36,107 bases of DNA, from assembly GCA_019120075.1 (NCBI GenBank), contig DWVT01000055.1, positions 1 to 36,107 on the forward strand. The letters are read 5' to 3'. Source of the DNA: Candidatus Mediterraneibacter excrementigallinarum. GTDB taxonomy: Bacteria > Bacillota > Clostridia > Lachnospirales > Lachnospiraceae. Positions 1 through 9,248 of the stretch are shown one piece after another (the stretch's first letter is position 1; every line of letters begins with the position of its first letter). A model generated the notes under the pieces. It did not search any database and was not told the DNA's origin. It was given only the letters and a program-made list of their open reading frames with translations. The position numbers and the translations under genes are program-made.

Positions 1-58
1 GTTCCCGGTCTATGTGTTCCAATATAACACAGCACCGGTAAAAAAGGAAGATATTTGA
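1..58 (+). CDS. C-terminal end of an unidentified gene (partial)
   Basis: A reading frame open from base 2 ends in TGA at 56-58 and gives 18 residues (FPVYVFQYNTAPVKKEDI). The aromatic and charged composition looks protein-like, and it is followed by AT-rich non-coding sequence. Too little is present to name a family, and a chance open frame is possible. Confidence 0.35.
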   Translation, partial: FPVYVFQYNTAPVKKEDI

Positions 59-262
59 AGAGAAAGGAGTGTTGACAGAAAATTCTGAAAACGGTGGACA
101 AAGGGGCCTGACCCCTTTGACAATTCCTGCGTATTATGGTAAGCTGAAATTGCCCAAAGTGTGAATGACGAGATTATCATTTGCACTTTTTTTTCGCAGT
201 GAATGAAAAGCGGTTATTGAATGGAACAGAAGATGGTTTTACACGAGGAAAGGAGAGACGCC
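59..262 (+). promoter_or_regulatory. Leader region of the xdhBCA-like operon, with a small stem-loop
   Basis: This 204-base stretch has no gene. It contains a perfect 8-bp stem-loop at 99-119 (CAAAGGGG, loop cctga, CCCCTTTG) with no T-run on either side, so it is not an ordinary terminator. A TTGACA hexamer lies at 117-122, but the best box 17 bases downstream, TAAGCT, is poor, so I do not assign a promoter. The clear signal is the ribosome site AGGAAAGGAGAG at 247-257, which decides the start of the next gene. Confidence 0.4.
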
Positions 263-1066
263 GTGCTTACTATCAGCAATTATGTAAAGGCAAAGACCAT
301 TGAGGAGGCGTATGAACTGAATCAGGCGCGCAACAGCCGGATCAAGGGCGGGATGATGTGGATGCGCCTTGGAAATGCCAGGGTCAAGACGTTGATCGAT
401 CTGTCTGCTCTTGGGCTTGACAAGATTGAGGAGACGAACAATGTATTCCGGATCGGCGCCATGTGCACCCTGCGTCAGCTTGAGCAGTGCGAAGCACTCA
501 GGGAGGCGTACGGGGACGGGATCGCAGAGGCTGTGCGCCATATCGTGGGGGTGCAGTTCCGGAACCAGGCAACGGTAGGGGGAAGCATTTACGGGAGATA
601 CGGCTTTTCGGATGTCCTGACAGCCCTTCTTGCCCTGGACACGTTTGTGGAACTTTATAATGGAGGAACGATCCGCCTTTCAGAATTTGTCAACAGAAAG
701 CCGGATAAAGATATCCTTCTTTCCGTGATCATAAGAAAAGGGAAAAGGCAGTTCCGGTACCAGTCTATACGCCGGACAAAGACAGATTTTCCGGTGATCG
801 CCTGTGCCGTTGTGACAGGGATCGTGCACGGGAAAGAATCCTGGTATATCTCTGTGGGAGCGCGTCCGATGAAGGCGGCCCTCCTTGAAAAGCACTGGGA
901 GATACCGGATGACGCTTCTGAGGAAGAAATTGAAAAATACGCTTCCGAGGCAGCTTCGGAGTTTACATACGGAACTAATATGCGGGGCAGCGCAGATTAC
1001 CGGCGGCATCTGACAGAAGTGCTGCTCCGCCGTGAGATCAGTTCGATTCTGGCGGAGAGGAGATAA
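263..1066 (+). CDS. xdhB: FAD-binding subunit of a xanthine dehydrogenase-type molybdenum hydroxylase
   Basis: This is the FAD subunit of the xanthine dehydrogenase/CO dehydrogenase family, which passes electrons from the iron-sulfur subunit to an acceptor. The GTG at 263 is chosen over the upstream in-frame ATG at 221 because a strong GGAG lies 7 bases before it; this gives 267 residues. The family's N-terminal KGG-type FAD contact appears as IKGGMMWMRLGN, and the second FAD loop as RNQATVGGSI. The C-terminal half matches the usual CO dehydrogenase flavoprotein C-terminal domain. It is first of three genes in the order FAD, 2Fe-2S, Mo, spaced 3 bases from the next. E. coli ygfM and xdhB are the nearest named relatives. 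The substrate cannot be fixed from sequence, but the neighbourhood points to a purine. Confidence 0.88.
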   Translation: MLTISNYVKAKTIEEAYELNQARNSRIKGGMMWMRLGNARVKTLIDLSALGLDKIEETNNVFRIGAMCTLRQLEQCEALREAYGDGIAEAVRHIVGVQFRNQATVGGSIYGRYGFSDVLTALLALDTFVELYNGGTIRLSEFVNRKPDKDILLSVIIRKGKRQFRYQSIRRTKTDFPVIACAVVTGIVHGKESWYISVGARPMKAALLEKHWEIPDDASEEEIEKYASEAASEFTYGTNMRGSADYRRHLTEVLLRREISSILAERR

Positions 1067-1069
1067 AAG

Positions 1070-1534
1070 ATGGAAGTGCATTTTGTTCTGAACGGAAAAA
1101 AACGTACGGCAGATGTGGCTGCGGACGCCGTGCTCCTGAATGTCCTGAGGGATCTCGGGTGCAAGAGTGTGAAATGCGGCTGTGAGACGACAAACTGTGG
1201 ACTCTGTACGGTTTGGATCGACGGAAAATCCCGCCTTTCCTGCTCGGTGCTGGCAGCGGGAATCGACGGACATGAGGTGACGACGCTGGAAGGCGTGGAG
1301 AAGGAGGCTGCAGAATTTGGAAAGTTCCTGGCAGAGGAAGGCGCAGAACAGTGCGGATTCTGTTCTCCGGGATTCATCATGAACGTGCTTGCCATGATGC
1401 GGGAACTGAAGGATCCGAGTCTGGAAGAGATCCAGGAATATCTGGCGGGAAATCTGTGCAGATGTACCGGATATATGGGACAGATTAGAGCAATACAGAA
1501 ATATATGAAAGAGAGAAAGGGGGCAGGGGCATGA
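1070..1534 (+). CDS. xdhC: 2Fe-2S subunit of the molybdenum hydroxylase
   Basis: This 154-residue protein carries two [2Fe-2S] clusters that carry electrons from the molybdenum site to FAD. The plant-type ferredoxin cluster uses C38, C43, C46 and C58. The helical domain cluster uses C95, C98, C130 and C132 (QCGFC and LCRCTGY). Two extra cysteines, C31 and C36, sit just ahead of the first cluster and are not part of the usual pattern. The ribosome site GGAGAGGAGA lies just before ATG 1070. The stop overlaps the start of the next gene in an ATGA, so the subunits are translationally coupled. Confidence 0.93.
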   Translation: MEVHFVLNGKKRTADVAADAVLLNVLRDLGCKSVKCGCETTNCGLCTVWIDGKSRLSCSVLAAGIDGHEVTTLEGVEKEAAEFGKFLAEEGAEQCGFCSPGFIMNVLAMMRELKDPSLEEIQEYLAGNLCRCTGYMGQIRAIQKYMKERKGAGA

Positions 1535-3840
1535 AAAATATATCTGAACTGAACATCGTAAATCATGCAGTGCCGAAGGTGGACTCAGAAGCGCTCGTGA
1601 CCGGAAAAGCGGTTTATACGAATGACATCGCACCATCAGACTGCCTGATCGTAAAGATTGTGAGAAGCCCTTACGCCCATGCGCTGATCGAGGATATCGA
1701 TACTTCCCGTGCGGAAGCAGTTCCCGGGATCGAGTGTGTCCTTACATATAAAGACTGCCCGGACAAGCGGTTCACGCTGGCAGGACAGACCTATCCGGAG
1801 CCCAGTCCCTATGACCGGCTGATCCTGGACAGGAGAGTCCGGTTTGTGGGAGACGCGGCAGCGATCGTTGCAGGAGAGACGGAAGAAGCTGTCCGGAAGG
1901 CAATGAAGCTTGTAAAGATCAAGTATAAAGTCCTGGAGCCGGTGCTGGACTTCCGGAAGGCGAAGGATAATCCGATACTGGTGCACCCGGAGGAAAACTG
2001 GAAGGCCCTCTGTCCGGTGGGAGCGGACAACAAGAGGAATCTGTGCGCTCACGGCGTGAATGAAGCCGGTGATATCGAGGCGGTCCTGGCATCCTGTGAC
2101 TATGTAGTGGACAGGGTGTACCACACGAAAGCAAACCAGCAGACCATGATGGAGACCTTCCGTACCTATACTTATCTGGATGCTTACGGGCGTCTGAACG
2201 TAGTCTCCTCCACGCAGGTGCCGTTCCATGTCCGGAGAATCCTGGGAAATGCGCTTGATATCCCGAAACATAAGGTGCGTGTGATCAAACCCCGTATCGG
2301 AGGCGGTTTCGGGGCAAAGCAGACGGCGGTCTGCGAGGTCTATCCGGCATTTGTCACCTGGAAGACAGGGAAACCGGCAAAGATCATTTATACAAGAGAA
2401 GAGTCTCTGACTGCTTCTTCGCCCCGCCATGAAATGGAGATGCATGTGCGTGTGGGAGCGGACAAAGAAGGAAATATCAGAGGAATCGATCTGTATACTC
2501 TGTCAAATACAGGGGCATACGGAGAACACGGTCCGACAACAGTGGGACTCTCCGGCCATAAGTCCATCCCTCTGTACGGGTCGCCGGAAGCGTTTCGTTT
2601 TACATATGATGTGGTCTACACAAATGTGATGTCTGCAGGAGCTTACCGCGGATACGGCGCCACCCAGGGAATCTTTGCAGTGGAATCCGCAGTAAACGAA
2701 CTTGCTCAGATTCTGGGGATGGATCCCACGGTGCTGAGAGAAAAGAACCTGGTGCGGGAGGGGATGACCATGCCCGCGTATTACGGGGAGACAGCAAAGA
2801 GCTGTGCGCTTGACCGGTGCCTTGCCCGGGCGAAAGAGATGATCGGCTGGGATGAGAAATATCCCTGCCGCGATATGGGGAACGGAAAAGTGAGAGGAGT
2901 CGGCGTTGCCATGGCGATGCAGGGTTCGGGAATCTCCGGTGTGGATACAGGATCTGTCTCTGTTAAAGTGAATGATGACGGCTATTACAGCCTGATGATC
3001 GGAGCCACGGACATGGGAACCGGGTGTGATACGATCCTGACCCAGATGGCGGCGGAATGTCTGGACTGCCGGATGGAAGACATCCTTGTACATGGAGTGG
3101 ATACAGATATCTCGCCCTATGACTGCGGATCCTATGCGTCCAGTACGACTTATGTGACCGGTATGGCGGTGGTAAAGGCATGCGAGAAACTGCGGGAGAA
3201 GATCTGTCAGAGAGGCGCGGAATATATGGGATGTTCCGCGGATGACGTAGAGTTTGACGGAGAAAAGGTAACGGATCTTAAGACAGGAAAATCTATCTCG
3301 AGAAAAGATATCGGAAACAAAGTGATGTGCTTTAACAATGAGGTCCTGTCTGCCAGCGGAGCATATTCTTCCCCCACGTCCCCACCGCCGTTTATGGCAG
3401 GGATCGCGGAAGTAGAGGTTGACAAAGAGACCGGAACTGTGGAAATGGTGGATTATGCAGCCGTGGTTGACTGCGGAACGGTAGTTAATCCCAGCCTGGC
3501 AAGAGTGCAGACGGAGGGCGGTATCGCCCAGGGAATCGGCATGGCATTGTTTGAGGACATTGTCTACAATGCGAAAGGAAAGAATTACAGCAATTCCCTC
3601 ATGCAGTACAAGATTCCGAGCAGACTTGACGTGGGTCAGATCCGTGTTGAGTTTGAGAGCAGTTATGAGCCCACAGGGCCCTTTGGAGCCAAGTCGATCG
3701 GAGAGATCGTGATCAATACCCCGTCCCCGGCAATCGCCAACGCAGTGCAGAACGCGACAGGAGTGATCGTGAGAGAACTTCCGATCACTGCAGAGAAAGT
3801 GTACTATGGCATGAAAAAGCTGGCGGAGGAGCAGAACTGA
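1531..3840 (+). CDS. xdhA: Molybdopterin-binding catalytic subunit, xanthine dehydrogenase family
   Basis: This 769-residue protein is the large catalytic subunit that hydroxylates a heterocycle with water at a molybdenum centre. The N-terminal a/b hammerhead domain begins around VTGKAVYTNDI. The cofactor-binding motif GGGFGAK is at residues 257-263 and AYRGYG at 371-376. The catalytic glutamate is expected at E725, in GAKSIGE. Length is normal for a separate Mo subunit. It closes a three-gene operon and is followed directly by a strong terminator. Its substrate could be hypoxanthine, xanthine or another N-heterocycle. It coexists with a second, FAD-less hydroxylase at 20494-23088. Confidence 0.9.
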   Translation: MKNISELNIVNHAVPKVDSEALVTGKAVYTNDIAPSDCLIVKIVRSPYAHALIEDIDTSRAEAVPGIECVLTYKDCPDKRFTLAGQTYPEPSPYDRLILDRRVRFVGDAAAIVAGETEEAVRKAMKLVKIKYKVLEPVLDFRKAKDNPILVHPEENWKALCPVGADNKRNLCAHGVNEAGDIEAVLASCDYVVDRVYHTKANQQTMMETFRTYTYLDAYGRLNVVSSTQVPFHVRRILGNALDIPKHKVRVIKPRIGGGFGAKQTAVCEVYPAFVTWKTGKPAKIIYTREESLTASSPRHEMEMHVRVGADKEGNIRGIDLYTLSNTGAYGEHGPTTVGLSGHKSIPLYGSPEAFRFTYDVVYTNVMSAGAYRGYGATQGIFAVESAVNELAQILGMDPTVLREKNLVREGMTMPAYYGETAKSCALDRCLARAKEMIGWDEKYPCRDMGNGKVRGVGVAMAMQGSGISGVDTGSVSVKVNDDGYYSLMIGATDMGTGCDTILTQMAAECLDCRMEDILVHGVDTDISPYDCGSYASSTTYVTGMAVVKACEKLREKICQRGAEYMGCSADDVEFDGEKVTDLKTGKSISRKDIGNKVMCFNNEVLSASGAYSSPTSPPPFMAGIAEVEVDKETGTVEMVDYAAVVDCGTVVNPSLARVQTEGGIAQGIGMALFEDIVYNAKGKNYSNSLMQYKIPSRLDVGQIRVEFESSYEPTGPFGAKSIGEIVINTPSPAIANAVQNATGVIVRELPITAEKVYYGMKKLAEEQN

Positions 3841-3847
3841 GAAAAGA

Positions 3848-3901
3848 GAAACAGAGGCGGGAAGGAGAGTGTCAATACATTCTCCTTCCCGCCTCTGTTT
3901 T
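3848..3901. terminator. Strong bidirectional rho-independent terminator
   Basis: A perfect 19-bp stem (3850-3868 with 3881-3899) encloses a 12-base loop, and an outer A-T pair extends it by one. T-rich sequence follows the stem on the plus strand, and the A-run before it becomes a T-run for minus-strand transcripts. It lies between the convergent xdhA-like gene and the carbamate kinase, so it can end both operons. Confidence 0.9.
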
Positions 3902-3940
3902 GCTTGGGTTTAACTTTTAAAAGGAATAGGTGTCGTATTA

Positions 3941-4885
3941 TTACAGATGGATCCTCGTCCCGGTCTTTCCCAGGATTCCGTCTCTTGCCTTTTCAAGAAG
4001 GGTGATCAGTGACTGTCTTCCCGGCTTGGATTCCGCAAAATCGACGGCGGCCTGCACTTTCGGAAGCATGGAACCGGGGGCAAAATGTCCTTCATCTATG
4101 TATTGTTTTGCCTCGGCAACAGTGATGTCGCCCAGCCATTTTTCGTTCGGCTTTCCATAATTGATGGCGGCCTTTTCCACCGCAGTCAGGATGATGAGAA
4201 AGTCAGCGTCCAGTTCTTTGGCGAGCAGACAACTTGCAAAGTCTTTGTCGATCACGGCGCTGGCGCCCTTCAGGTGATTCCCCTGACGTGTGACAGGAAT
4301 TCCTCCGCCCCCGCAGGCGATGACCAGGTCTCCGGACTCCACCATGGTGCGGATCGTGCCGATCTCAATGATCTCCTGGGGCTTCGGGGAAGCGACGACA
4401 CGGCGGTAGCCTCGGCCGGCGTCCTCTTTCATGATGTAGTCATATTTTTCCGCCATTATGTCAGCCTGCTCTTTTGTCATGAAGCGTCCGATGGGCTTGG
4501 ACGGATGGGCAAATGCAGGATCGTCCGGATCCACTCTGACCTGTGTGATCATGGTGGCCACCGGGATATCTGTGATCTCCCGGTTCAGAAGTTCTTCACG
4601 GAGGGCGTTCTGCAGATCATATCCGATGTATGCCTGGCTCATGGCAACGCAGACAGACAGGGGAGTATTGGGCTGCTGAGGATCCTCGTGTGTGAGCGCG
4701 ATCATGGCGTTGTTGACCATTCCGACCTGAGGTCCGTTTCCGTGAGCCACGACCACCTCACAGCCTTCCTCGATCAGATCCACAATGGCGCGGGATGTGA
4801 TCTTAACCGCTTTCATCTGTTCGGGAAGGGTATTGCCGAGGGCGTTTCCGCCCAGGGCAATAACGATTCGTTTCTTTTTTTCCAT
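3941..4885 (-). CDS. arcC: Carbamate kinase
   Basis: This 314-residue protein belongs to the amino acid kinase fold. Carbamate kinase converts carbamoyl phosphate plus ADP into ATP, ammonia and carbon dioxide. The N-terminal motif IVIALGGNALG, the substrate loop VVAHGNGPQVGMV, and the C-terminal GSMLPKVQAAVDF are typical. The start follows a GGGAGG ribosome site. It is last in a minus-strand operon with the carbamoyltransferase YgeW. It therefore probably harvests energy from carbamoyl phosphate released during purine breakdown, not from arginine; no arginine deiminase is present. YqeA of E. coli is the equivalent in the related cluster. Confidence 0.95.
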   Translation of the reverse strand: MEKKKRIVIALGGNALGNTLPEQMKAVKITSRAIVDLIEEGCEVVVAHGNGPQVGMVNNAMIALTHEDPQQPNTPLSVCVAMSQAYIGYDLQNALREELLNREITDIPVATMITQVRVDPDDPAFAHPSKPIGRFMTKEQADIMAEKYDYIMKEDAGRGYRRVVASPKPQEIIEIGTIRTMVESGDLVIACGGGGIPVTRQGNHLKGASAVIDKDFASCLLAKELDADFLIILTAVEKAAINYGKPNEKWLGDITVAEAKQYIDEGHFAPGSMLPKVQAAVDFAESKPGRQSLITLLEKARDGILGKTGTRIHL

Positions 4886-4903
4886 ATCTGTCAGCCTCCC
4901 GGA

Positions 4904-5287
4904 TCAATCCTCTTTCACGGAAGCAATCGTCTCGACTTCGCAGAGCACTCCTTTCGGAAGAGCTTTTACAGCAACGCAGGAGCGCGCCGGATTTCCTGTG
5001 AAATATTTTGCATATACTTCGTTGAATGCGGCGAAATCTGCCATATCCGCAAGGAAGCAGGTGGTTTTCACGACATCGGTGAAAGAAGCTCCCTGGCTCT
5101 CAAGCAGAGCCTGCACATTTTTCATGACCTGTTCTGCCTGCTCCTCAATGGTGGAGCCTACCACTTCTCCTGTCTCGGGTGAGAGCGGGATCTGCCCGGA
5201 AAAGAATGCGATCCCGTTCAGAACGATTCCCTGAGAGTATGGTCCGATAGCTGCAGGTGCATTTTTTGTCTCAACATATTTTAACAT
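4904..5287 (-). CDS. ridA: RidA/YjgF family enamine deaminase
   Basis: This is a 127-residue RidA-family protein. Family members hydrolyse reactive enamines and imines, such as 2-aminoacrylate, to ketoacid and ammonia. [11 protein letters not shown] at the N-terminus and FFSGQIPL are family signatures. The conserved catalytic arginine is R102 in NPARSCVAV, and the acidic end CEVETIA is present. The ribosome site GGAGG precedes ATG. It lies between ygeW and arcC in the operon that also encodes the PLP-dependent diaminopropionate ammonia-lyase, whose product is an aminoacrylate. That partner gives it an obvious job here. Confidence 0.93.
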   Translation of the reverse strand: MLKYVETKNAPAAIGPYSQGIVLNGIAFFSGQIPLSPETGEVVGSTIEEQAEQVMKNVQALLESQGASFTDVVKTTCFLADMADFAAFNEVYAKYFTGNPARSCVAVKALPKGVLCEVETIASVKED

Positions 5288-5338
5288 TTCTGTATACCTC
5301 CTGATGATGCTTTAAACTAATACTGGATAGATGATGTT

Positions 5339-6532
5339 TTATTTGAAGATTCTCGGTGTTCCTTTTTCTTCCAGTTTTCTGAGGATATCAGCCGGGTCAG
5401 CGAACTTGGCAAGGAAGATCATTGCCGCGATGATGTACGGCTTATAGCTTGCCTCTTTGTAAAGCGGATCTCTGTAGCGGTCAAATACGCTTGCGTCAAC
5501 CTCGCCTTCCTCGCAGCTCACTCCTGTGATGTCCGCCGGCAGGCAGTGCAGATAGAGTGCTTTGCCGTTCTTGGTAGTAGCCATCAGTTCCTCTGTGCAT
5601 GCCCAGTCTTTGTGCTGTGCGTTCTGAGCCAGGAGTTCTTTCTCCAGCTCTTTGATGCCCTCAAAGTCTCCGTTCCCGTAAAGCTCTGTACGTTTCTCCA
5701 TTGCGGCGAAAGGAGCCCAGCTCTTCGGATATACGATGTCAGCATCTTTGAATGCCTCTGCCATGCTGTTCGTCTTTGTGAAGGAACCGCCGGATTTCTT
5801 TGCATTCTCAGCAGCGACAGCTTCAACTTCCGGGAATACCTCGTATCCTTCCGGATGAGCGAGCACAACGTCCATTCCGAAACGTGTCATCAGTCCGATC
5901 ACGCCCTGGGGAACAGAGAGCGGTTTGCCGTAGGACGGGGAGTATGCCCATGACATGGCGATCTTCTTTCCTTTCAGGTTCTCGACTCCGCCGAACTCAT
6001 GGATGATGTGGAGCATGTCAGCCATTGCCTGTGTGGGATGATCGATATCGCACTGAAGGTTTACGAGGGTCGGTTTCTGCTCCAGGATGCCGTCCTTGTT
6101 TCCCTGAGTCACAGCGTCAACAACCTCGTGCATGTAAGCGTTTCCTTTTCCGATATACATGTCGTCACGGATTCCGATAACGTCAGCCATGAAGGAGATC
6201 ATGTTTGCTGTCTCGCGGACAGTTTCGCCGTGAGCAACCTGTGATTTTCCCTCATCCAGATCCTGGACCTCAAGTCCCAGCATGTTGCAGGCGGAAGCGA
6301 AGGAGAAGCGGGTGCGGGTGGAGTTGTCACGGAAAAGAGAGATGCCGAGACCGCTCTCAAATACCTTTGTGGAAATGTTGTGCTCACGCATATAGCGGAG
6401 GGCATCCGCTACGGTGAAGACCGCTTCCAGTTCTTCGTCTGTCTTCTCCCATGTAAGGAAAAAGTCGCCGTTATACATATCCTTGAAGTTAAGAGAGTTC
6501 AGTTTGTCAATGTAATCCTGTAATGTTTTCAT
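5339..6532 (-). CDS. ygeW: YgeW-type knotted carbamoyltransferase
   Basis: This 397-residue protein belongs to the aspartate/ornithine carbamoyltransferase superfamily. The carbamoyl phosphate loop STRTR is at residues 71-75 and the HCLP motif is present near the C-terminus (LYLHCLPADITG). The long form, with extra segments around AWAYSPSYGKPLSVPQG, is characteristic of YgeW, not of ArgF or PyrB. YgeW is thought to remove a carbamoyl group from a ureido compound, giving carbamoyl phosphate. The ribosome site GGAGG lies ahead of ATG 6532. It sits between ygeY and ridA, and the carbamate kinase that would use its product is in the same operon. Confidence 0.93.
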   Translation of the reverse strand: MKTLQDYIDKLNSLNFKDMYNGDFFLTWEKTDEELEAVFTVADALRYMREHNISTKVFESGLGISLFRDNSTRTRFSFASACNMLGLEVQDLDEGKSQVAHGETVRETANMISFMADVIGIRDDMYIGKGNAYMHEVVDAVTQGNKDGILEQKPTLVNLQCDIDHPTQAMADMLHIIHEFGGVENLKGKKIAMSWAYSPSYGKPLSVPQGVIGLMTRFGMDVVLAHPEGYEVFPEVEAVAAENAKKSGGSFTKTNSMAEAFKDADIVYPKSWAPFAAMEKRTELYGNGDFEGIKELEKELLAQNAQHKDWACTEELMATTKNGKALYLHCLPADITGVSCEEGEVDASVFDRYRDPLYKEASYKPYIIAAMIFLAKFADPADILRKLEEKGTPRIFK

Positions 6533-6557
6533 GTTGTTTTATCCTCCTTGATTTGTT

Positions 6558-7868
6558 CTATTCACAGTAGCATCCCGGCAGTGCCGCGTATACAGCCGCG
6601 CAGGTCACAAGATCCTGCTTCCAAGTCTTTTCGTTCGGTGCGTGCGCCTGAGCCTCTGCTCCAGGTCCGAATCCGATACACGGGATTCCGTTTCTTCCCA
6701 TGATGGAAACACCGTTTGTGGAGAAGGTCCATTTGTCTGTCAGCGGGCGGCTCTGGCGCATCTCCAGAGTTTCCTCTGCGCCGATCCTCTTGTCGCCGTA
6801 AAGGGAAGTGTAGGCTTTCTCCAGGGCCTTTGTGACCTTGTGGTCTTTCGGGATCGCCCAGGTCGGGAAGTAACACTCGATCTCATAGACGCATCCGGTG
6901 TAGGACGGGCGGTCGTAATTGTACATGGAGACCACAACGTCGTCACCGTATTTCTTTACGCTCGGAAGAGCACGGATCTCGTCCAGGCAGCTCTCCCATG
7001 TTTCGCCGAATGTCATGCGTCGGTCAAGAGATACGGCACAGGAATCAGCTACCGCGCAGCGGCTGGGAGAAGTGTAGAAGATCTGGGAAACGGTCACTGT
7101 ACCGCGTCCGAGGAACCGGGCTTCCTCCCAGTCCGGATTGTATTTCGGGTTCAGCATCTTGACCAGTCCTTTGATCTCGGTCTCATCCGCGTCGTCGTTT
7201 TCGTTGAGGGCACGGACATCCTGAAGGATATCAGCCATCTTGTAGATCGCGTTGTCGCCGCGCTCTGGAGCGGAACCATGGCAGGAAACGCCTTTTACAT
7301 CGATGCGGATCTCCATACGGCCTCGCTGCCCGCGGTAGATACCTCCGTCTGTGGGCTCTGTAGATACAACGAACTCCGGACGGATCTTATCCTCGTTGAT
7401 GATGTACTGCCAGCACAGTCCGTCACAGTCCTCTTCCTGGACAGTACCGACGACCATGATCTTGCAGCCTTCCGGGATCAGGTCGAGATCTTTCATGATT
7501 CTTGCCCCGTAAACAGCGGATACAAGTCCGCCGCACTGGTCGGATACACCGCGTCCGCCGATCTCTGTATCTGTCTCGTATCCTTCGTACGGATCAAATG
7601 TCCAGTTGTCGATGTTCCCGATCCCGACGGTATCAATGTGTGCGTCGTAGGCGATGATCCTGTCCCCGGTACCCATGTAGCCGATGACATTTCCCTGGGG
7701 ATCGATGACGACTTCATCGAAATCCAGTTTTTTCATTTCGGCAGCGATCGTGTCGATGTGTGCCTTTTCGTCACAGCTTTCTCCCGGATTTTTGACGATC
7801 GCACGGAGGAAAGCGGTCATATCTTTTTCATAGTTCTGAGCGGCTTCTTTGATCTTGTTTAAATCCAT
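6558..7868 (-). CDS. ygeY: YgeY-family M20 metallohydrolase
   Basis: This 436-residue protein is of the M20 peptidase/deacylase family, in the subgroup named selenium metabolism-linked hydrolase YgeY. Metal ligands are visible: H77 and D79 in [10 protein letters not shown]110 in [10 protein letters not shown], and the catalytic pair E145-E146 in VQEEDCDG. A late histidine lies in [10 protein letters not shown]. Such enzymes cleave amide or ureido bonds with two metal ions. In this operon it probably acts on a ring-opened ureido intermediate, upstream of YgeW and DpaL. The ribosome site AAGGAGAG precedes ATG. The exact bond cleaved is inferred from context. Confidence 0.93.
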   Translation of the reverse strand: MDLNKIKEAAQNYEKDMTAFLRAIVKNPGESCDEKAHIDTIAAEMKKLDFDEVVIDPQGNVIGYMGTGDRIIAYDAHIDTVGIGNIDNWTFDPYEGYETDTEIGGRGVSDQCGGLVSAVYGARIMKDLDLIPEGCKIMVVGTVQEEDCDGLCWQYIINEDKIRPEFVVSTEPTDGGIYRGQRGRMEIRIDVKGVSCHGSAPERGDNAIYKMADILQDVRALNENDDADETEIKGLVKMLNPKYNPDWEEARFLGRGTVTVSQIFYTSPSRCAVADSCAVSLDRRMTFGETWESCLDEIRALPSVKKYGDDVVVSMYNYDRPSYTGCVYEIECYFPTWAIPKDHKVTKALEKAYTSLYGDKRIGAEETLEMRQSRPLTDKWTFSTNGVSIMGRNGIPCIGFGPGAEAQAHAPNEKTWKQDLVTCAAVYAALPGCYCE

Positions 7869-7982
7869 CGTTTCTTCTCTCCTTTACAAATGAGTGTGGT
7901 GTCAGCGTGTGTTCCCGGTTCCCCAAAGACTGTGCGGGCGCTGAACGTGGTGGTCAGGTTCTCTATGGTAAAGAAACGGCCT

Positions 7983-9188
7983 CTATCTGTCGTTTCCGTC
8001 CCAGACGATTGATTCGTACCGCTGCGGATCTGTGTCTCCTTCGGTGGAGAAGAGCAGTACTCTTGAATTTTCGTCCAGCCCCAGGTGCTCTCTCAGCGGT
8101 CTGTATTCTTCCATTGTCATAATGCATGCCAGGGTTCCGAAAGGAGCGGCTCCGGATTCCCCTGACGTCACCGGCTGATCTCCTTTGATCGGAGCGGCGA
8201 GCATGCGCATTCCTTTCGCTGCCGCCCAGTCCGGGGTGGAGACAAAGGTGTCCACGTGATTTTTCAGGATATCCCAGGAGATCGTGTTGGGTTCGCCGCA
8301 GGCAAGTCCTGCCATGATGGTAACCATATCGCCGTCCACGATCCGGATCCCACCGTCTCCTGCGCAGGCGCCCTTGTACAGGCATGCCGCTGCGGAGGCT
8401 TCTACAACAACAACTTTCGGAGGATTCTCAGGGTAGCGGTTTGCGAAATATCCCTGGACAGCTCCGGCAAGGGAACCGACTCCGGCCTGGATGAAAACGT
8501 GAGTCGGACGGTCGCAGCCGTAATCGTGGAGCTGTTCATCCGCCTCCATTGCCATGGTGCCGTATCCCTGCATGATCCAGGACGGGATCTCCTCATAGCC
8601 GTCCCATGCTGTATCCTGGACCATGACGCCGTTTTCGGTCTTCTCCGCCATGGCGTTTGCCATGCGGACACATTCGTCATAGTTGTATTCCTCGATGGTG
8701 GCCTGAGCGCCCTCGGCAAGGATATTGTTGAGCCTTGTCTGAGTGCTTCCCTTGGGCATGAGCACGACGGCTTTCTGTCCCAGCTTATTCGCTGCCCATG
8801 CTACACCGCGTCCGTGGTTTCCGTCTGTGGCGGTGAAGAAGGTGGCCTGTCCGAATTCTTTTTTCAGTTCTTCTGATGTAAGTACATTATAAGGAAGTTC
8901 TGATACATCCTTTCCGGTCTGTTTTGCTATGTAGCGTGCCATGGCGAAGGATCCGCCCAGCACTTTGAATGCGTTCAGCTCAAACCGATAGGACTCGTCC
9001 TTGACATAGACTTCGCCCAGACCGAGGCGGGCTGCCATATGATCCAGTTTCGCGAGGGGCGTAACGGAATACTGCGGAAAGCTTTCATGGAATGTGCGGG
9101 CTTTCCGGACTTCGTCAAGTCCCATGATCTTCAGATTGGCGTCATCTGTCTTGGGCATGGTGTTCACTGCCCATTTGATTGTTTCCAT
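7983..9188 (-). CDS. dpaL: 2,3-diaminopropionate ammonia-lyase
   Basis: This 401-residue fold-type II PLP enzyme (YgeX) converts 2,3-diaminopropionate to pyruvate and two ammonia. The PLP lysine is K75, in FELNAFKVLGGS. The glycine-rich phosphate loop follows in QAGVGSLAGAVQGYF, and SGESGAAPFG lies near the active site. Length and N-terminus match the family. A GGAGG ribosome site is 8 bases before ATG. It is the first enzyme gene after the regulator and is preceded by an unusually structured leader. In the purine pathway it provides the carbon exit to pyruvate. Confidence 0.95.
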   Translation of the reverse strand: METIKWAVNTMPKTDDANLKIMGLDEVRKARTFHESFPQYSVTPLAKLDHMAARLGLGEVYVKDESYRFELNAFKVLGGSFAMARYIAKQTGKDVSELPYNVLTSEELKKEFGQATFFTATDGNHGRGVAWAANKLGQKAVVLMPKGSTQTRLNNILAEGAQATIEEYNYDECVRMANAMAEKTENGVMVQDTAWDGYEEIPSWIMQGYGTMAMEADEQLHDYGCDRPTHVFIQAGVGSLAGAVQGYFANRYPENPPKVVVVEASAAACLYKGACAGDGGIRIVDGDMVTIMAGLACGEPNTISWDILKNHVDTFVSTPDWAAAKGMRMLAAPIKGDQPVTSGESGAAPFGTLACIMTMEEYRPLREHLGLDENSRVLLFSTEGDTDPQRYESIVWDGNDR

Positions 9189-9248
9189 TGTGAAACCTCC
9201 TTATTATAATGAAATTTTACCTTGATCCTGCGCAGGGAAGTTGGTCGC

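Noticed and set aside
3941-9188. Several long plus-strand frames opposite the minus-strand purine operon
   Set aside because: They mirror the codon bias of the real minus-strand genes, lack ribosome sites and show no recognisable motif.
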